64,000 nucleotides of DNA, taken from Molanna angustata (taxonomy: Eukaryota; Arthropoda; Insecta; Trichoptera; Molannidae). The position numbers were made by a program, and so were the translations under genes. The notes beneath the pieces are model-generated. The model did no database searches. It was not told the origin of the DNA and worked only from the letters and a program-made list of their open reading frames with translations. The stretch lies in the NCBI GenBank assembly GCA_963576475.1, contig OY754982.1, positions 17,294,217 through 17,358,216 of the forward strand. The letters are read 5' to 3'. Shown piece after piece: positions 21,659 to 34,676 of this stretch (within the stretch, counting starts at the first letter, position 1; each line of letters begins with the position of its first letter).

Positions 21659-22480
21659 GTTTGTTTGAAGTTTATATAGTGACTAAATCAATACTTAGTT
21701 ACTTGTAACTACCTGTTTTGTGCACATAGCTAAACCATACAGTTATAGTACCTAGTTATACTTTAGCTATACTTATTACAACATTTAGTTAAAATATCGG
21801 TAAGTTATCTTATTTTTTCAGTATATTAATTATTTCAGTAGGTATAAAGGTACTTAGGTGGATCAGTGGTAGCGAAACAGGATAAAATAAGAAATTTTAA
21901 CATTTGTGTAGTAGGTTACTATTTCAATACGTACAGATTGCCGATAAAAGAAAGAGGGTTAAAATTTTTTGAAAATCATTTTACTATTGGTATTATAAAA
22001 AAATATTAAAAACCATCATTGCTACCAACCCTTCCCACAACCTCCATCCCCATAACTGTCATAGCTTAGGAGTATTTGTTTTAAGTTAGTTATAAAATAG
22101 TTATCGATGATGAGCACAAGTTCGAAGACATTTAAGTCGAGATTTAAATGAGATGAATTGATGCCGAGAAACCAAGAGATGAAAATGCTGGCGGATAACA
22201 GAGATATTATGTGGTGAGGTGAAATAATGCTAATCAATCGCAGGATTGTAACCACGAAGACAAGAAATGAGTCTGTAAAAAGTATAATAAAGCTTTACTA
22301 GATTTTTTTTTAATTTCTATAACACGGTTAAGATATTTTTATCGTGTAAAGCATTAACTTCCAGAATAAAATGCAAATGTAATCATATATATCATCGGCT
22401 CATATCAAGATCTACTAATAAATATATTTGAACTAATAAACCAGGTATAGACACAAATACTATGTAAAGACAACAGTTCC
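21659..22480. other. AT-rich, nothing recognised
   Basis: No repeat or gene supported. Confidence 0.4.
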
Positions 22481-22484
22481 TATA

Positions 22485-22830
22485 ATTTTACAAAAAAAAA
22501 ATACATGCCTATGTGGAATAGCAAGATAAGGAAACTTCATAATTTCACCCATAGATGGCTGTAGTAAAAATTCCTTATTTTCAAGCGAAAAGAATTTCAG
22601 TATTACAATATATAGAACTTTCAAAATTGAATTGATAGGGATCTCATTAAAAGGCATAATTGGTGAACGTTGTGCAAGCGCATAAAGTGATCACGTAAAA
22701 CAGCCGATGAAAGGTCGTAAGCCCTGTAGGTGCCTTGATTTCCCGGTTCCCCTACAATAAATATTCCAACTTCGTCTCTATTGAGATAATTAAAAATCTG
22801 TTAAAAAATAAGGAAACTTCTTCAAGTGCT
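22485..22830 (+). mobile_element. Family C MITE, copy 2
   Basis: Long copy. From 22540 it reads ATAGATGGCTGTAGTAAAAA, TTCAAGCGAAAAGAATTTCA, TAGAACTTTCAAAATTGAAT, then GATAGGGATCTCATTAAAAG, the GGCATAATTGGTGAACG core, GGTCGTAAGCCCTGTAGG and CTCTATTGAGATAATTAAAA. The 55304 copy matches over this whole length. The 65- and 85-residue frames on it are not genes. Confidence 0.8.
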
Positions 22831-24320
22831 ATCAGGGGTCTCTCCACTTTATTTACTGCGCCCCTAAACAGCGATGTTGTGATTTTTATGCACCGCTTCC
22901 TCAGATTACGGATCCAAGAAATTCGTCGACTTCCTGGTCCTCTCCTTCATCGCACTTTTCGTTGGATTATAAGCTGTAGGAAACTAATCTAAATCCTACA
23001 ATAGAATTGGGGAAAGGGTTTTCGACTCTCGGTACTTGATACGTAAAACGAACAAACAAAAAATGAATGGCATATTGTATCTAGTATTGTATCTCTTATT
23101 CCACTAGGTAATTATGTTTCATTATTGTCTGTGTCCAGTTGTAACTGATATGTCTATTGTGTTTAACTGTTATTATTGTTGATTTTAATTTCGATCGTGA
23201 TTTCATTTCAATCATACGTCAACTGAAACTGTCTATCACTGTTACTTCATTTGTATTTGGTGATTGTTTTTCATACAAGTTTACAATCCAACAATGGTTA
23301 TATGTCTGTTGTATAGTCGTTAACCTCCGGCCATGTTCGTATTATGTTAATGCAACCGGCGGCGCTAGTTACATATTTCAATATCATAACGTTAATTATA
23401 CATACAAAGTTGTGCATTTATTGTGAATTATGAGTTTTTTTAACTATGCCTTTTTGAATTTTTTTACTTCTTATAAATTGAAAGTCACCGTTAATGCATT
23501 TTATTACGTTGCAAAAATCAGCTTTATAACATAAAAGACTCAACTTTAATTTATAGTTGAAGTCAGGCCTTACAAACCTTCTACAGATCTGATTGAAGTA
23601 TATTGTATACCTAGTTATAAAAATGAATTCATAAATACCATTACATAGATTTTACTTTACATCTTAATACATTTTTTTGTATCTACACAGTACAAACGTT
23701 CACCTTTTATCGAGTCCAATTATAAAAGGTAGCCACTTCGTTTCTATTTTGTTTCGGAAATAAAATAGTATTTAATTTAATAATATAACAACAACAAAAT
23801 ATGACATTTAGGTACCCGCAATATCAATTTGAAATAAGAACATACAAATAAAAGTTTTTGCAGTTGTTTATGGGTTTTATTTTTTTTTAGGTATGTCTGT
23901 TTTGTTTTGTTTTTTTTTGTAAAGTACTTTCCTCATTACGGGATATAATACTAGTGAGACAGGCATTGACCAAAACACATTTTTGTAAATATTATTTATA
24001 AATAAAAATTTAATAAATAAAACAAATAAAGGTTTACGCTTTGGTTTAAAAATTTAAACAAAAATATGCATATATTAACAATAATATAAGTTCACGAATA
24101 AATTAATAAAACTCAATAAACTATTTTTCATAAACTAAATTCGATTTACTATGACCGCATGTTTTCGCGTACCTATTCATTAATATTGAAATGGATTTCC
24201 ACTGTGCTAACGCAAAAACTTTAGAATTATTTAGTTAAAAAATTATATTATGTATGATTCCAACACTTTTCATAATGCCATTTAGATTTTTTCACTCCTT
24301 GCTAGCCCAAGAAGATATAG
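22831..24320. other. AT-rich, nothing recognised
   Basis: Frames of 85 and 89 residues here have no recognisable motif, no splice context and no relative in the window. I see no gene. Confidence 0.4.
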
Positions 24321-24321
24321 T

Positions 24322-24680
24322 GGTGATCCTTAAAATTATTCTTCTAAAAATTTCCATCAATAATTCCTGTTCAATAATCAAGATATAAATATATTTGTGT
24401 TGATTTTTATTTGAGTCTATTAAAATCTTCAACAATAAATGAAAATAAAGTCTTTGGCTTAGTTTTATCCTTAAAATTGTTTTTACACTTGAAGGATAAA
24501 CTTGGGTTAACGCAAACGCTTAACTCCTCACTTACAAGTCACTTAACAAAATATTCAAATTTTGTATGGAAAATATTCAGCATTTTCATAAAAAGAGTTT
24601 GTTACATTATTTTTGATTTAAATATTTAATTGAAAACTTGATAATTCTTCAATGCCATTTTATGATGTTCCTTTATACCA
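24322..24680 (+). repeat. Repeats H and G joined
   Basis: 24322-24435 matches repeat H at 14228 and 24440-24680 matches repeat G at 5440. They are adjacent and in the same orientation here, so they are likely two parts of one old element of at least 360 bases, of which the other loci keep only one part. No coding capacity or terminal repeat seen. Confidence 0.55.
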
Positions 24681-25270
24681 GTTTGATAGTAAAAATAACT
24701 AATTTAGAGATTTCTGAGCTTGGGGTCACTTTGGAATATTTGACAGGTAATAAAATCGAGAATCTAATAGGGTCAAAGCGAGTATTAGGTAGGTATACAA
24801 ATTTGCAAATTTTGAAAAGACTCGAATGAGCACTTTAGTCTTTGATCGATAAAGTAGAATAAACGCCGTACATAGCACATAGTACGAAGTACACACACAG
24901 ACACATTGTGATGAAAATTTCAGAATACATTCTCAGCATGATACTAGTTGATAGTCTGCAATAAAAATTAAGCCTTAAAAGTTGCGAATTCACAACTCCG
25001 TACAATATCCTCTTGGGGTAGGAAGGAGTAAAAATATTTTATGCTGGAAAATTAGTCTAGTAGATTTTTTTAATTAGGCGTCTGTCTCAACTGTGCGTTG
25101 ACATCACTTGAATAAGTGATTCACGGTGGAAATCTCTCTGGTACATTTTCATTTCATCTCGTAGGTTTAAGGAAATGTTCGTGATGAAGTTAATGGTTTG
25201 ATTAATTATATTTTACACAAATTAATGGTCTGCTGTTTGTATACATTATTCGTAGTCTAATTTATTTATT
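24681..25270. other. AT-rich, nothing recognised
   Basis: A 63-residue frame at 24638-24829 overlaps the end of repeat G and has no recognisable motif. Confidence 0.35.
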
Positions 25271-25283
25271 TCTTTTATTTTTT

Positions 25284-25500
25284 AACAGATTTTTAATTAT
25301 CTCAATAGAGACGAAGTTGGAATATTTACTGTAGGAGAACCGGGAAATCACGGCACCTACAGGGCTTACGACCTGTCATCGGCTGGTTTACGTGACCACT
25401 TTATGCGCTTGCGCAATGTTCACCAATTATGCCTTTTTAATGAGATCCCTATCAATTCAATTTTTGAAAGTTCTATATATTGCAATACTTTTATATTGTA
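25284..25500 (-). mobile_element. Family C MITE, copy 3
   Basis: Reverse copy. The + strand reads AACAGATTTTTAATTATCTC, AATAGAGACGAAGTTGGAAT, CACCTACAGGGCTTACGACC, TTCACCAATTATGCC, GAGATCCCTATCAATTCAAT and ATTGCAATAC. Only one unit of the segment that forms the 27-bp array at 1960 is present. Confidence 0.8.
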
Positions 25501-27290
25501 CTATTGGACTGCTTCTTGGAATATGGAACCGGTAATATATTTATTAATCTGTTTATAAAAATAATTAATTGAGAGCCTTTTTAATAAATTTTAATACAAG
25601 TGTAATATATAAATAGTTCAATTGCCGCTCTGATAATGCTAAATGACAAAAAGAGAAAGCGATAATTGGCGCTGTTAATATTCTCTGTTTTTCTTAGCAA
25701 CTGATAAAACATTCTGTAGAGGATAAATTATTTTATTGGTTAGGTAGGTAGGTACTCAATTATAATCATTAGAAAACGATGCAATATTTTTTAAAATAAT
25801 AATACATAGATTTGATGAAGAGAATGGAAGTATACCCGTGCTTTTCTTTTCAACATCCGTAGTTTTCATGATGATAGTTTAAAGTTGATATTTTTAAAAT
25901 AAAAACTTTTCGTATTATGTTACCAAAAATTCAATATGATCCAAATCTCTCCTCGAATGTTCCTAAATATGCAAATTTTTTTTTAAAATATATATTATAT
26001 CAGTGCAAAATCGGTAGAGGCTAGGCTCGATCGCTTGTCTAGTTCCTAACCACTGTCCAACTCATCTTAAGCTAGTTGCTCAAAAAATGAAACTTTGTTA
26101 CAAACGTTGAGCATGGTTGTAAATGAGCCAATGTATTTCAAGATATAAGAGTTTGAGGTTCAGTTGAGAAACGGCATGATGGTTTGTAAATACTATGTCT
26201 ACATATGATCATAATATTATTTTGCAATTGATACTCTGTTCTCATTGCAGAGATTTTATCTCAAATGAGGAGAGGAAAGCGGTTGATTAATCACGATTCA
26301 TATGCATATACATAAACAAATATAATAAAATTGTATAAGAATAGAGTAGAAAACAATGTAGGTTACCTTTATCAATTGATTGAATGGAAAGAGGAATACA
26401 TTTGAATCATCAATCATAGTCGGTTCAAATAGCATATAAGATTCATCAAGATTTAGTTAGTTGGATACCTGCTTTATACGAATAAAGCGTGAATACTAAC
26501 AAATATAATTTACCATGTATTTTTTGTGTTGTATTCACTGTATATCTACATATATTAAGTTTGCTTGTTTAATAAATGTTAGTTCAGATAGGTTTTAATA
26601 TTATTTTCTGGTGTTTGTTTCTACACTCGTACACAAGGTAGACCATCTGTTGGTTTTAATATGTGTTATCAATATAAAATACACATGTCGTCGCACAAAA
26701 AGTTTTAATTTATGTTGTTAATGTTTAAATAATCACATTATTAAGAGAACATAATATATAAACTCAAAAATAGCATTTTTAAATAAAATTTCTCAAATAT
26801 GTTTTCTTATTTTATTTATTTTTCGTTTATTTGGCTTTAATAACAGACCACATGTACAAGTAATACTACAAAATTAATAAAAGTATAAGTCCAATAAAGA
26901 AATGTGCAAATTATACAATCTACATGGTTAAATAAACGAAAAAAATACTTAAAACGAAAACAAAAAGAAATTAATGAAAAAATAAAATGATTGCTCACAG
27001 GAAAAATGAAAGGAATAATTATTTGTATCAAACCTTGTTGTAATAATTTGTATCAGTACTTGTTGTATAAAAGGTTTTTTAAAACAGTGTGTTTCTAGTA
27101 GTTAAAAAATATATTTATTTATTTTTAAAAAATAATTGATATACATTAAAATTAAAAAAAAACATTTCATAATATAAATTCTTAAATTATGGTTACATAG
27201 AGAATATTCATCCGGCAGTTGAAATCGGATCTCGTGTTCGAGGGAGGAGTACATTAGCCATTATCTTCATTCGTTTCTGTGTGAAGTCGA
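25501..27290. other. AT-rich, nothing recognised
   Basis: Low-complexity sequence with only short frames. Confidence 0.45.
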
Positions 27291-27295
27291 AGTAA

Positions 27296-28640
27296 TCAAG
27301 CGTCAGATTTCGCAAAAGAAAGCCAACGATCATCAGTGAAGCACACTTTTGCACGCATACAAACCGACGCGCAACGATTCAATAGTGTCAATAGTGATTC
27401 CCATACTTCATCTTTCTTAGCTGTTTTATTTAAATTATTTTGGGTTTCATTTGTTTGTATTGTATTTATATTAATGTCAATTGTTATTTTTTCACTGGCG
27501 TTTAAAGAGAAGAGAACAAAAACGTTTTTTTCTGAATTTAAGGAAAGCAAATTGTTAACAAACCATATTTTTAATTTATTAATACCTATATTACCTATGT
27601 GTGTTACATTTTATCTCTACGATTTATCTCTAAAAATAAGCACAGTGTCGTCGGCATATAATATTGTTGTTCCGTTCACATCTATATTAAATATTTGATT
27701 TACGTAGATAATGAACAGTATTGGACCTTAGGACTGTACCTTGTGGAATTCCGAAGTTGCTTGTGAGGGGTTCACTTATATGATTGGTGATTTTAGTGAA
27801 TTGTTTTCTGTTGTTAAGATAACTATGGAAGTATGTTTTAATTGTTTTTTGTAGTCCAGTCATTTAGTTTATTTATTAATTTAGTATGCGATATACTGTC
27901 AAAAGCTTTTTTTAGATCAACAATAATATCTATACATTTTTCTCTGTGGTCTAGAGCTGGGGTCGGCAACCTTTTGTTGTAAAAGGGCCAAATATTTTAC
28001 GTGGGGATTAGTGCGGGCCGCACCTGGGTCACATGTCATTACAGTACAGTGTACTGTAATGACAAATATTTAAGTTTAAAAAATAAAACTCTTGTTGTAT
28101 ATTTTTATATTTTTTGTTGTATATTCTTATAAATTTACGACATTTATTGTAGTTAATAAAATCATCGCGGGGGCGGGGCCATCGTGCGGGCGCTATATTC
28201 AAATATTTTTATTTATTTGTTAATATTCCATTACTCCTTTGTATATTGTTCCTTATAATGCTTGAATAACATATATTTTTTTACGTTATTCAAGCATAGT
28301 CGCTACTCACCGTGTTCGATTATTGGTCGATTTGTATAATATCGTCCGTCACGTGCATTGCGACGAGAATCTTGTGGGCCGCTGGTTGCCGACCGCTGGT
28401 CTAGAGCTTCAATTACTGTGGATGTTAATTCAACAATAGCGTCATGTGTTCCCAAATTTTCACGGAATCCAAATTTTAGATTGCTTATAATCTTTTTTCA
28501 TTAAGGAATTTTAATAATTGTTTTTTCACTATTTTTTCAAAATTTTTTATTGTGTTTCATACGAGGATAATTGGTCTATAATTGCAAACAATATCTTGAT
28601 TCCCATATATATAAGTAATACCATAAGTATTTTCTACGTT
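27296..28640 (-). pseudogene. Decayed CR1/Jockey-superfamily RT, split by a hAT MITE
   Basis: Reading down the - strand from 28640: a piece resembling TIKNFEKIVKKQLL, then FxSVKIWEHM, the MITE at 27957-28398, then CIDIIVDLKKAF (motif A region with the aspartate), LTSNFGIPQGTVL (motif B region), VHYLRK, a degenerate area where the FADD box should be, and LNSEKNVFVLFSLN. Numerous stops and frame changes. It is older than the hAT insertion, because the insertion interrupts it with a clean target duplication. Confidence 0.75.
27957..28398. mobile_element. hAT-type MITE, 442 bp, with 8-bp duplication
   Basis: Ends are inverted: CTGGGGTCGGCAACCTTTTG on the left and, read inward from the right, CAGCGGTCGGCAACCAGC. 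The 8-base GTCTAGAG flanks it on both sides (27949-27956 and 28399-28406). An 8-bp duplication with CAGNGGTCGGCAACC-like ends is typical of hAT transposons of the Charlie-like group (family knowledge). Inside are GCGGGCCGCACCTGGGTC and a hairpin GCTTGAATAAC/GTTATTCAAGC at 28259-28296. No transposase, so it is non-autonomous. Confidence 0.9.
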
Positions 28641-29795
28641 TCTCTAGTGAATGTTCTTAACAATATTTTTTTTATTCAGCATAAATTCCCCTAAAAATAT
28701 ATTTTAATTAAATATAATTTTTTCCATTACTCCATTACTATATGTAGTAGAGAAATAAATCTCGTATGTGCTTAAAAAGTGCATAAAATCAAGTTGAATC
28801 ACCGACTTTGTTTTTTTTTAAATTTAAGTCGGGTGTATTCTTAAATTGGAAAAAATCATCAAATTATGGGTTTGCGAATTGTAATTTAAACTATTTTAGC
28901 CAACGCGATAGGTAGTTACCCTTACTAACACAACTTCATACGGTCTTACTTATAAGATTTCATTAATAGTTTACTAAACGCGCAACTAGATAAGTACGAC
29001 TAAAATAGTTAAGATCGGTATTAAACATCCTACTTATAAACGTATACTAAGATATGACTATCTAGTTCACCGAATTGTTTACGAACACCCTCATTTATTT
29101 CTTTCATAGACCGTATTGGCTTCGCAGATGTCTAAAAATAGATAAACGCATGTAATTTTTCGATAACTGTCATCGAAAAATGAAAACAAACACCGCGCGT
29201 TGTACCGTGTTGAGACAATTTAAACACGATTGCGGTGAAGAATAACAAAGAAAAACGTTATAATTAATTAATTTTTCTGTCAATCTCAAATATGCGTTGG
29301 ATCATATGTGAAAGATCCGACATTTTGAAATATTTGGTATGACGCGTTAGTCAAGCGTTAAACAACCTCTCGACCTATCCTAACTTGACGTCTATGACAT
29401 ACAGGTGTAATAAAGATAGTCACAGTTTATAAGTGAACTTTTTCGTTAATCACGCTCTATTACCAGGTACCTACTATAGATAGTTTACCTACTTGAGTGA
29501 TTCACTTTGTATAAATTATATCATAATAGATATAATTACCTATATTGTTGTGGATTCCTTTGATATTTTAACAAAACACATACAGTAGTACAATACATGA
29601 ATTGATTTATTGCAGAAAACATCATTGTACAATGACTAGTTATAATAATTGTATTATTGTTTGAATTATTATTATTAAATACTATTATGATTAAGGAATA
29701 ACGTTATTTATATTCACTGAGGTTATTCAAACAAGTTTACAAATAATGATCTAAGAATTAATTCATTTTGAAAAATCATATTATGAATACAACTG
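28641..29795. other. AT-rich, nothing firm
   Basis: AACTATTTTAG (28887) and CTAAAATAGTT (29006) form a distant inverted pair that might be the remains of a MITE. Otherwise nothing. Confidence 0.35.
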
Positions 29796-29803
29796 CTTTT
29801 CAC

Positions 29804-30188
29804 TAGTGATGAGCAAGTTTTGCAGTCTTGGTCTTGCAGTCTTGATGTGTAGTTGCAAGACCAAGAGTCTTGCAAGACTTAATGTTGCGGTCTCGCAAAA
29901 TTTTATAAAATTATTTATTTTTAATTAAATAGTAAGCAATATACTACTTTTTATCGCCACAATGCTATAAATTGGCGTTTTTGTCATATTTCATTGTAAA
30001 TTGGTAGGTACCTTAGTAGGAATTTTAAAAGAAAATAAAAATAACAAGAAATTGTATAATTTGGAAAACCTGCAAGAATCGATCGAGTATACAACCAAGA
30101 TCATGACTACCTACATATGTAAATGCATGACCAAGACCGGGTTTGCAAGACCGAGACCAAGTTTTGGTCTTGCATCTGTTCATCACTA
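29804..30188. mobile_element. hAT-type MITE with GCAAGAC repeats, 385 bp
   Basis: Starts TAGTGATGAGCAAGTTTTGC; read inward from the right it starts TAGTGATGAACAGATGCAAG. Flanks are CTTTTCAC (29796-29803) and CTTTTCGC (30189-30196), a 7 of 8 match to the expected hAT 8-bp duplication. Both subterminal zones are built of GTCTTGCA and TGCAAGAC units (at least nine), a likely transposase-binding repeat zone. No transposase. Frames of 86 and 78 residues at the right end are chance. Confidence 0.85.
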
Positions 30189-30525
30189 CTTTTCGCACAA
30201 TTATGCATTCTTAATAATATCTTCAATGCGTGTCATATCATGTCCATTTATATACATTTGACCTATTTTTCCTTTCAATTAGACATTGTATTTTATATAA
30301 AATCATATGTACATTATGTGATATTGAGAACTCTCAATGAGCCAAAAAATCGACTTTGATTTCGCGCGTTGATTTCATCGAGGAATTTGTATTTTGGCAC
30401 ATCCACAGTGAAAAATTATATAATAGGTATGTCTCAGTTAAATGAAAAACGAAAAAAATATATTGATTTGAAAAACAGAATTCGGTTTAAAAATAAAGAA
30501 TATCTAATGAATTTGCAAAATGAAT

Positions 30526-30710
30526 ACTGGGGGAAAGTCTGGTCCAACCGGCGAAATCAAAACCCTCGTGATTACCCATATCATGGATATAATTATCATA
30601 TGGAGTTCTATGACATCTAAATATATTATAGAACTCTATATAATAATTATATTATGGGCAATCGTGAGGGTTTTGATTTCGCCGGTTGGACCAGACTTCC
30701 CCCCCTGGTT
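30526..30710. mobile_element. Foldback MITE family D, full copy
   Basis: A near-perfect hairpin. The left arm runs CTGGGGGAAAGTCTGGTCC, AACCGGCGAAATCAAAACCC, ATATCATGGATATAATTATC; the right arm gives the reverse complement, ending GGACCAGACTTCCCCCCCTGG. The loop is around 30615 (GACATCTAAATATATTATAG). Other copies: 34339, 34526, 51522 and 63537. Non-coding; the 83- and 66-residue frames over it are accidental. Confidence 0.9.
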
Positions 30711-30735
30711 TAAAAATTAATATTTTTTTAAAAAT

Positions 30736-31000
30736 GCATATACGCAAACATTGGATTTTATTCCCTGTCGGGAGTCAAATTATGTTTTTTTGACAAACTT
30801 TTTAACATCTCAATAGAGACGAAGTTGGAATATTGTTATAAGAACGAGGAACTCAAGGCACCTACAGGGCTAACGACCTGTTATCGGCTGGTTTACGTGA
30901 TCACTTTATGCGCTTAGGCGACATTCACCAATTATGTAAACCTTCTTTTTGAGTTCCCTTGTCTATGTAATTTTGAAAGTTATGAATATTTTTTATTCAC
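30736..31000 (-). mobile_element. Family C MITE, copy 4, with its 3' inverted end
   Basis: Starts with GCATATACGCAAACATTG (30736-30753), TTCCCTGTCGGGAGTC, then AACATCTCAATAGAGACGAA, GGCACCTACAGGGCTAACGA, TTCACCAATTATG and TTTGAGTTCCCTTGTCTATG. The first 18 bases match GCATATGCGCAAACATTG at the other end of the copy at 55304, showing that the family has inverted terminal repeats. Confidence 0.8.
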
Positions 31001-32785
31001 AACCGGACAAAGAAACACAGATGCGAAATACATGTATCAGTTATCTTCTACATATGTGAAAAAATAGCATTATTATGTAGTTCCAAAATTGATTCTCTGT
31101 TCTGTGAAAATAAAGGAACGGTTGAATGTTTGTTTACAATACCAACTACAAATATAGGCGTTTTCCAATTATTTATCTAAACGTAATTTTTGTGGTTTCA
31201 TCTTTTTCAAAAAGTTTCGAGTTTCAAACAGACAAAATAAACAACTTAGTCCCCCATGGAACATGAAGTGAAAAAAAAAAACATTACCAATGTTCACACA
31301 CTGTCCACAAAAGATTCCATTGTTTTTTTTTCCCGTATACCTACTAACTTATCTCCATGGTAAAAGTGACACGTCACGATGAAACAAATATAGACCCTAT
31401 CGTGTTATGTACCAGCGAAGTATTCAAGACACCAAATGTCAGAAACGATCGCCGAATGTGTATCTTTTCAAAAATAAATCCTAATATAAACACAGGCGGT
31501 AAATAAGGCCACAGAGAACGAACCTTTCAGTTCACAGATAATTCCGTGCGACCAGATTAAAATCCAGTTCTTTTGTTTCATTATCTTAAGATCTTTTAAT
31601 GCAAACTGACACTTGAGTGAGATAAGATATTCTGAGATGGAAATGTCGGATAAGTAGGTACCGCTAATAATTATTCTTGATACTTGCTTATAAATATTGA
31701 TACGAGACTAAATTTTAAAATATTGCATTGAAAATAAAATATGTATCTATCGTTGTTTATATTAAACCAAAACAATCACTAAGTTAAAAATTTACATGAT
31801 CTTTTTCGTCATCTTGAATTAGATAACAGGGGGAATATCTTGGGAGAAGGAGGTTCATCTCTTTGGAGGTCTTACGAGTAGTCATCCAAAAATTTTAAAA
31901 AGGCATATAACGCCTAATCTAGTGAGTGAAAACGTGATGTGTAAAAACCACCTAATGCACTATGTAGTTACATGTCAGTACCTAAGTAAGGTAGCTATCG
32001 CGTGCGTTAAACGGTTTATTATACGTGATTTCAATTATCGGAAACTCAAAATTTGTTGATTTCTTGCAATTTAAGAACAAACCTTACTTGAATCGCAAAA
32101 AACTTTATCGGTCATTCACTTAGCTTTTATACACTCTTTAAGCATATAAAAGACTTATTTCTCTTAGACACATCGTTACGGAGTAATTTTAAAAAATCCG
32201 TAAAAAAGGATATTATTAACTATTTTTTTAGGGGAATTTAGGCTAATTTTAAAAATTGTGTATCTAATATTCACTAGAGAAATATTGAAAATACTAGAAG
32301 TATTTTTTCTAGAAACACACTGTTTAACATATTTGAGGAATTAGATTTGAAATTGGTTTGTTTAGGTTTATATGCCCCCTTAACATAGTTCACAAATATC
32401 TTAAAAACGTCGAGCGCATTTTCGGAAATAAGGACCCAAATATTATGAAGCCATGTTGGAAAAATTCACCAATTCTCATAACACAGGTATTTTCGTTAAT
32501 TTTACACAAGGATGTGTGTATATTTATCCTGTAGACATTTTTTTAAAATTTCTTGGAACGTACATTGGAGCGTTTTAAAGTGGACAAGTTTGTTTTCTTT
32601 GATGCACTTTAGTGGCGAAAATTTATGTCATATCATCTTTCATATCTATCATAAAATTGTTTTCAACAATATCTTTTATTTACATATATTTTCAATTGTT
32701 TCAAAATATTTATTTTTGTAATCATCACATATTAAGAACATCTCTTGTCACGATGTTCGTACACGCTTACTCAATTTAAATTTAA
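31001..32785. other. AT-rich, nothing recognised
   Basis: No coding signal or repeat match. Probably host intergenic sequence upstream of the gene at 35.3 kb. Confidence 0.4.
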
Positions 32786-32788
32786 ATT

Positions 32789-32826
32789 AACTGTTAACAA
32801 ATTTAAACCTAAATTTGTTAACAGTT
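32789..32826. repeat. Perfect 17-bp hairpin
   Basis: AACTGTTAACAAATTTA, loop AACC, then its exact reverse complement. Too small for a typical MITE; function unknown. Confidence 0.7.
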
Positions 32827-34335
32827 GGTTCCGGATTGAAAGATGGGATTGGAAAGACCCGATAGGTGGCGCTGTTATCGAATAGTTTTTCGATAAAAAA
32901 ATATTTATTCAATTTTTTTAGATTTCTCTTCCAAAATTTCATATAACCACAAATTTTGACTTCCCTACATCTCCGCAAGAATTTTTTCTCGTCGTAATTT
33001 ATTTTTAATTTGTGTATGCTTTCAATAGATGGCAGTGTGAAAAAACTATTAACATTTGTATTACGCATCTAGAGAATATACCATACTCAAATGTACGAAA
33101 AAAATGGGTAAAATACATAAAATGAGGTCTGTATATTATATAAAATGCTGTCTACATAGAAAGCGCTATGTGGCAGAACAGCGTCTACCCGGGCCCACTA
33201 GTTTATTTTATTTTAATTTTATTTTATTTGGAAAACATACAGCATACATAATAATAATAATAATAAAAACAAAAATGAATACATACAATTTCATGCCTAA
33301 GTAACATGTTTTCACTTACCTATATAAAAGTAGTAATACCTAAACATATTTTTTATTTATTCATCATTTCTTTTTCTTTCATTTTCATTAGGCGGGTACA
33401 TTCGAAACACGAAGAGTAAAGGAATATCAAATATTACTCCGGTTACAAACTAAGTATTAATCGCTTGTTTAATTAGTTATACAAGAAAATAAAAAAGTTA
33501 TCTGCACGTAAAATTTTAAATGCTTCTGTTAATAAAATGCGCTGGGCCACCATTTCTATATCACCTCTACATCAATTTCATTTAGTGTGTTAATGCATAT
33601 TTAAAATAAATCTTTTAAATTTGCATAAACTTCATTACGTCAATCTGGTATCAATTTAAATCAGACATATTTTTTGCTTGAACTTATTACAGATAGTCAA
33701 ATAAAGGAGGAGTAGGTCTTTGCTCTTTACATAATATTAATATTCTGCGACAGTATTATCTATCGCTCTTTATATAATACACAATAGTAGGTACTTACGT
33801 ATAAAAAATGCCATTTAGAGGTTGGCAACATTTATTATTTAATTGTATTCATTTGCCAATGAGGACATATTCGGAGTTGGAAACATTGCGTGGGATTAAT
33901 GACAATGACTAATTACTGACAACGCTTTGAATTTAATCATTGTAATTATTTATTAGTGTCAAAATTACAAAGAAAAGAAATTATTGTATTTATAAATTAT
34001 AAAACACAACTGTAAGACTCTCAAATAGCTGTCTTTGGATTCTCATCGAATTCATGGACCTTTTTCCGAATTTCATTGAGTTACTTTTATTTAAAATTCA
34101 GTGAATATTCAATTCTCTTTGTGCACTTATAATAGGATGGATTGTCTTAATTAAGGTCTTAAAACATACGGCCCCTAGTTAAAAAAATACTAGAAACGTA
34201 CCTTCTATACTGGAAATGTCATAAATATCCAGTCGAAGGAATATATTTTTAGCGTCATAATATTTTAATTTGATTTTATTGACACAATTGAAGGACCTGG
34301 CTCTGTACACTAATTTCATATTAGAAATCAGAGAA
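32827..34335. other. AT-rich, nothing recognised
   Basis: Holds ATAGATGGCAGTGTG near 33027, a phrase similar to ones inside family C, and an (ATA)n run at 33249-33268. A 93-residue - strand frame (32787-33068) covers the hairpin and shows no domain. Confidence 0.35.
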
Positions 34336-34338
34336 AAG

Positions 34339-34525
34339 ACCAGGGTAGCAAGTCTAGTCAACCGTCGGAATTAAAACCATCCATATTTAACTATATCATG
34401 GATATAATTATCATTATGGAGTTCTATGATATCTTAAGATTTTATAGAACTCCATAAGACAATTATATCCATGATATGGGTAAACATATGTAGATGGTTT
34501 TGATTCTGACGATTGACTAGGGCGG
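34339..34525. mobile_element. Foldback MITE family D, diverged copy
   Basis: CAGGGTAGCAAGTCTAGTCA and ATATCATGGATATAATTATC on the left, the matching reversed arm on the right (ATAATTGTCTTATGGAGTTC read inward). The right terminus is lost at about 34520, where the next D copy begins, so one D copy probably inserted at the end of another. Confidence 0.75.
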
Positions 34526-34605
34526 CAAGTCTGGTCCAACCAGCGAAATCGAAACCCTCCTGATTACCCATATCATGGATATAATTATCATATTTATTTA
34601 TTCAT

Positions 34606-34676
<71 letters not shown>

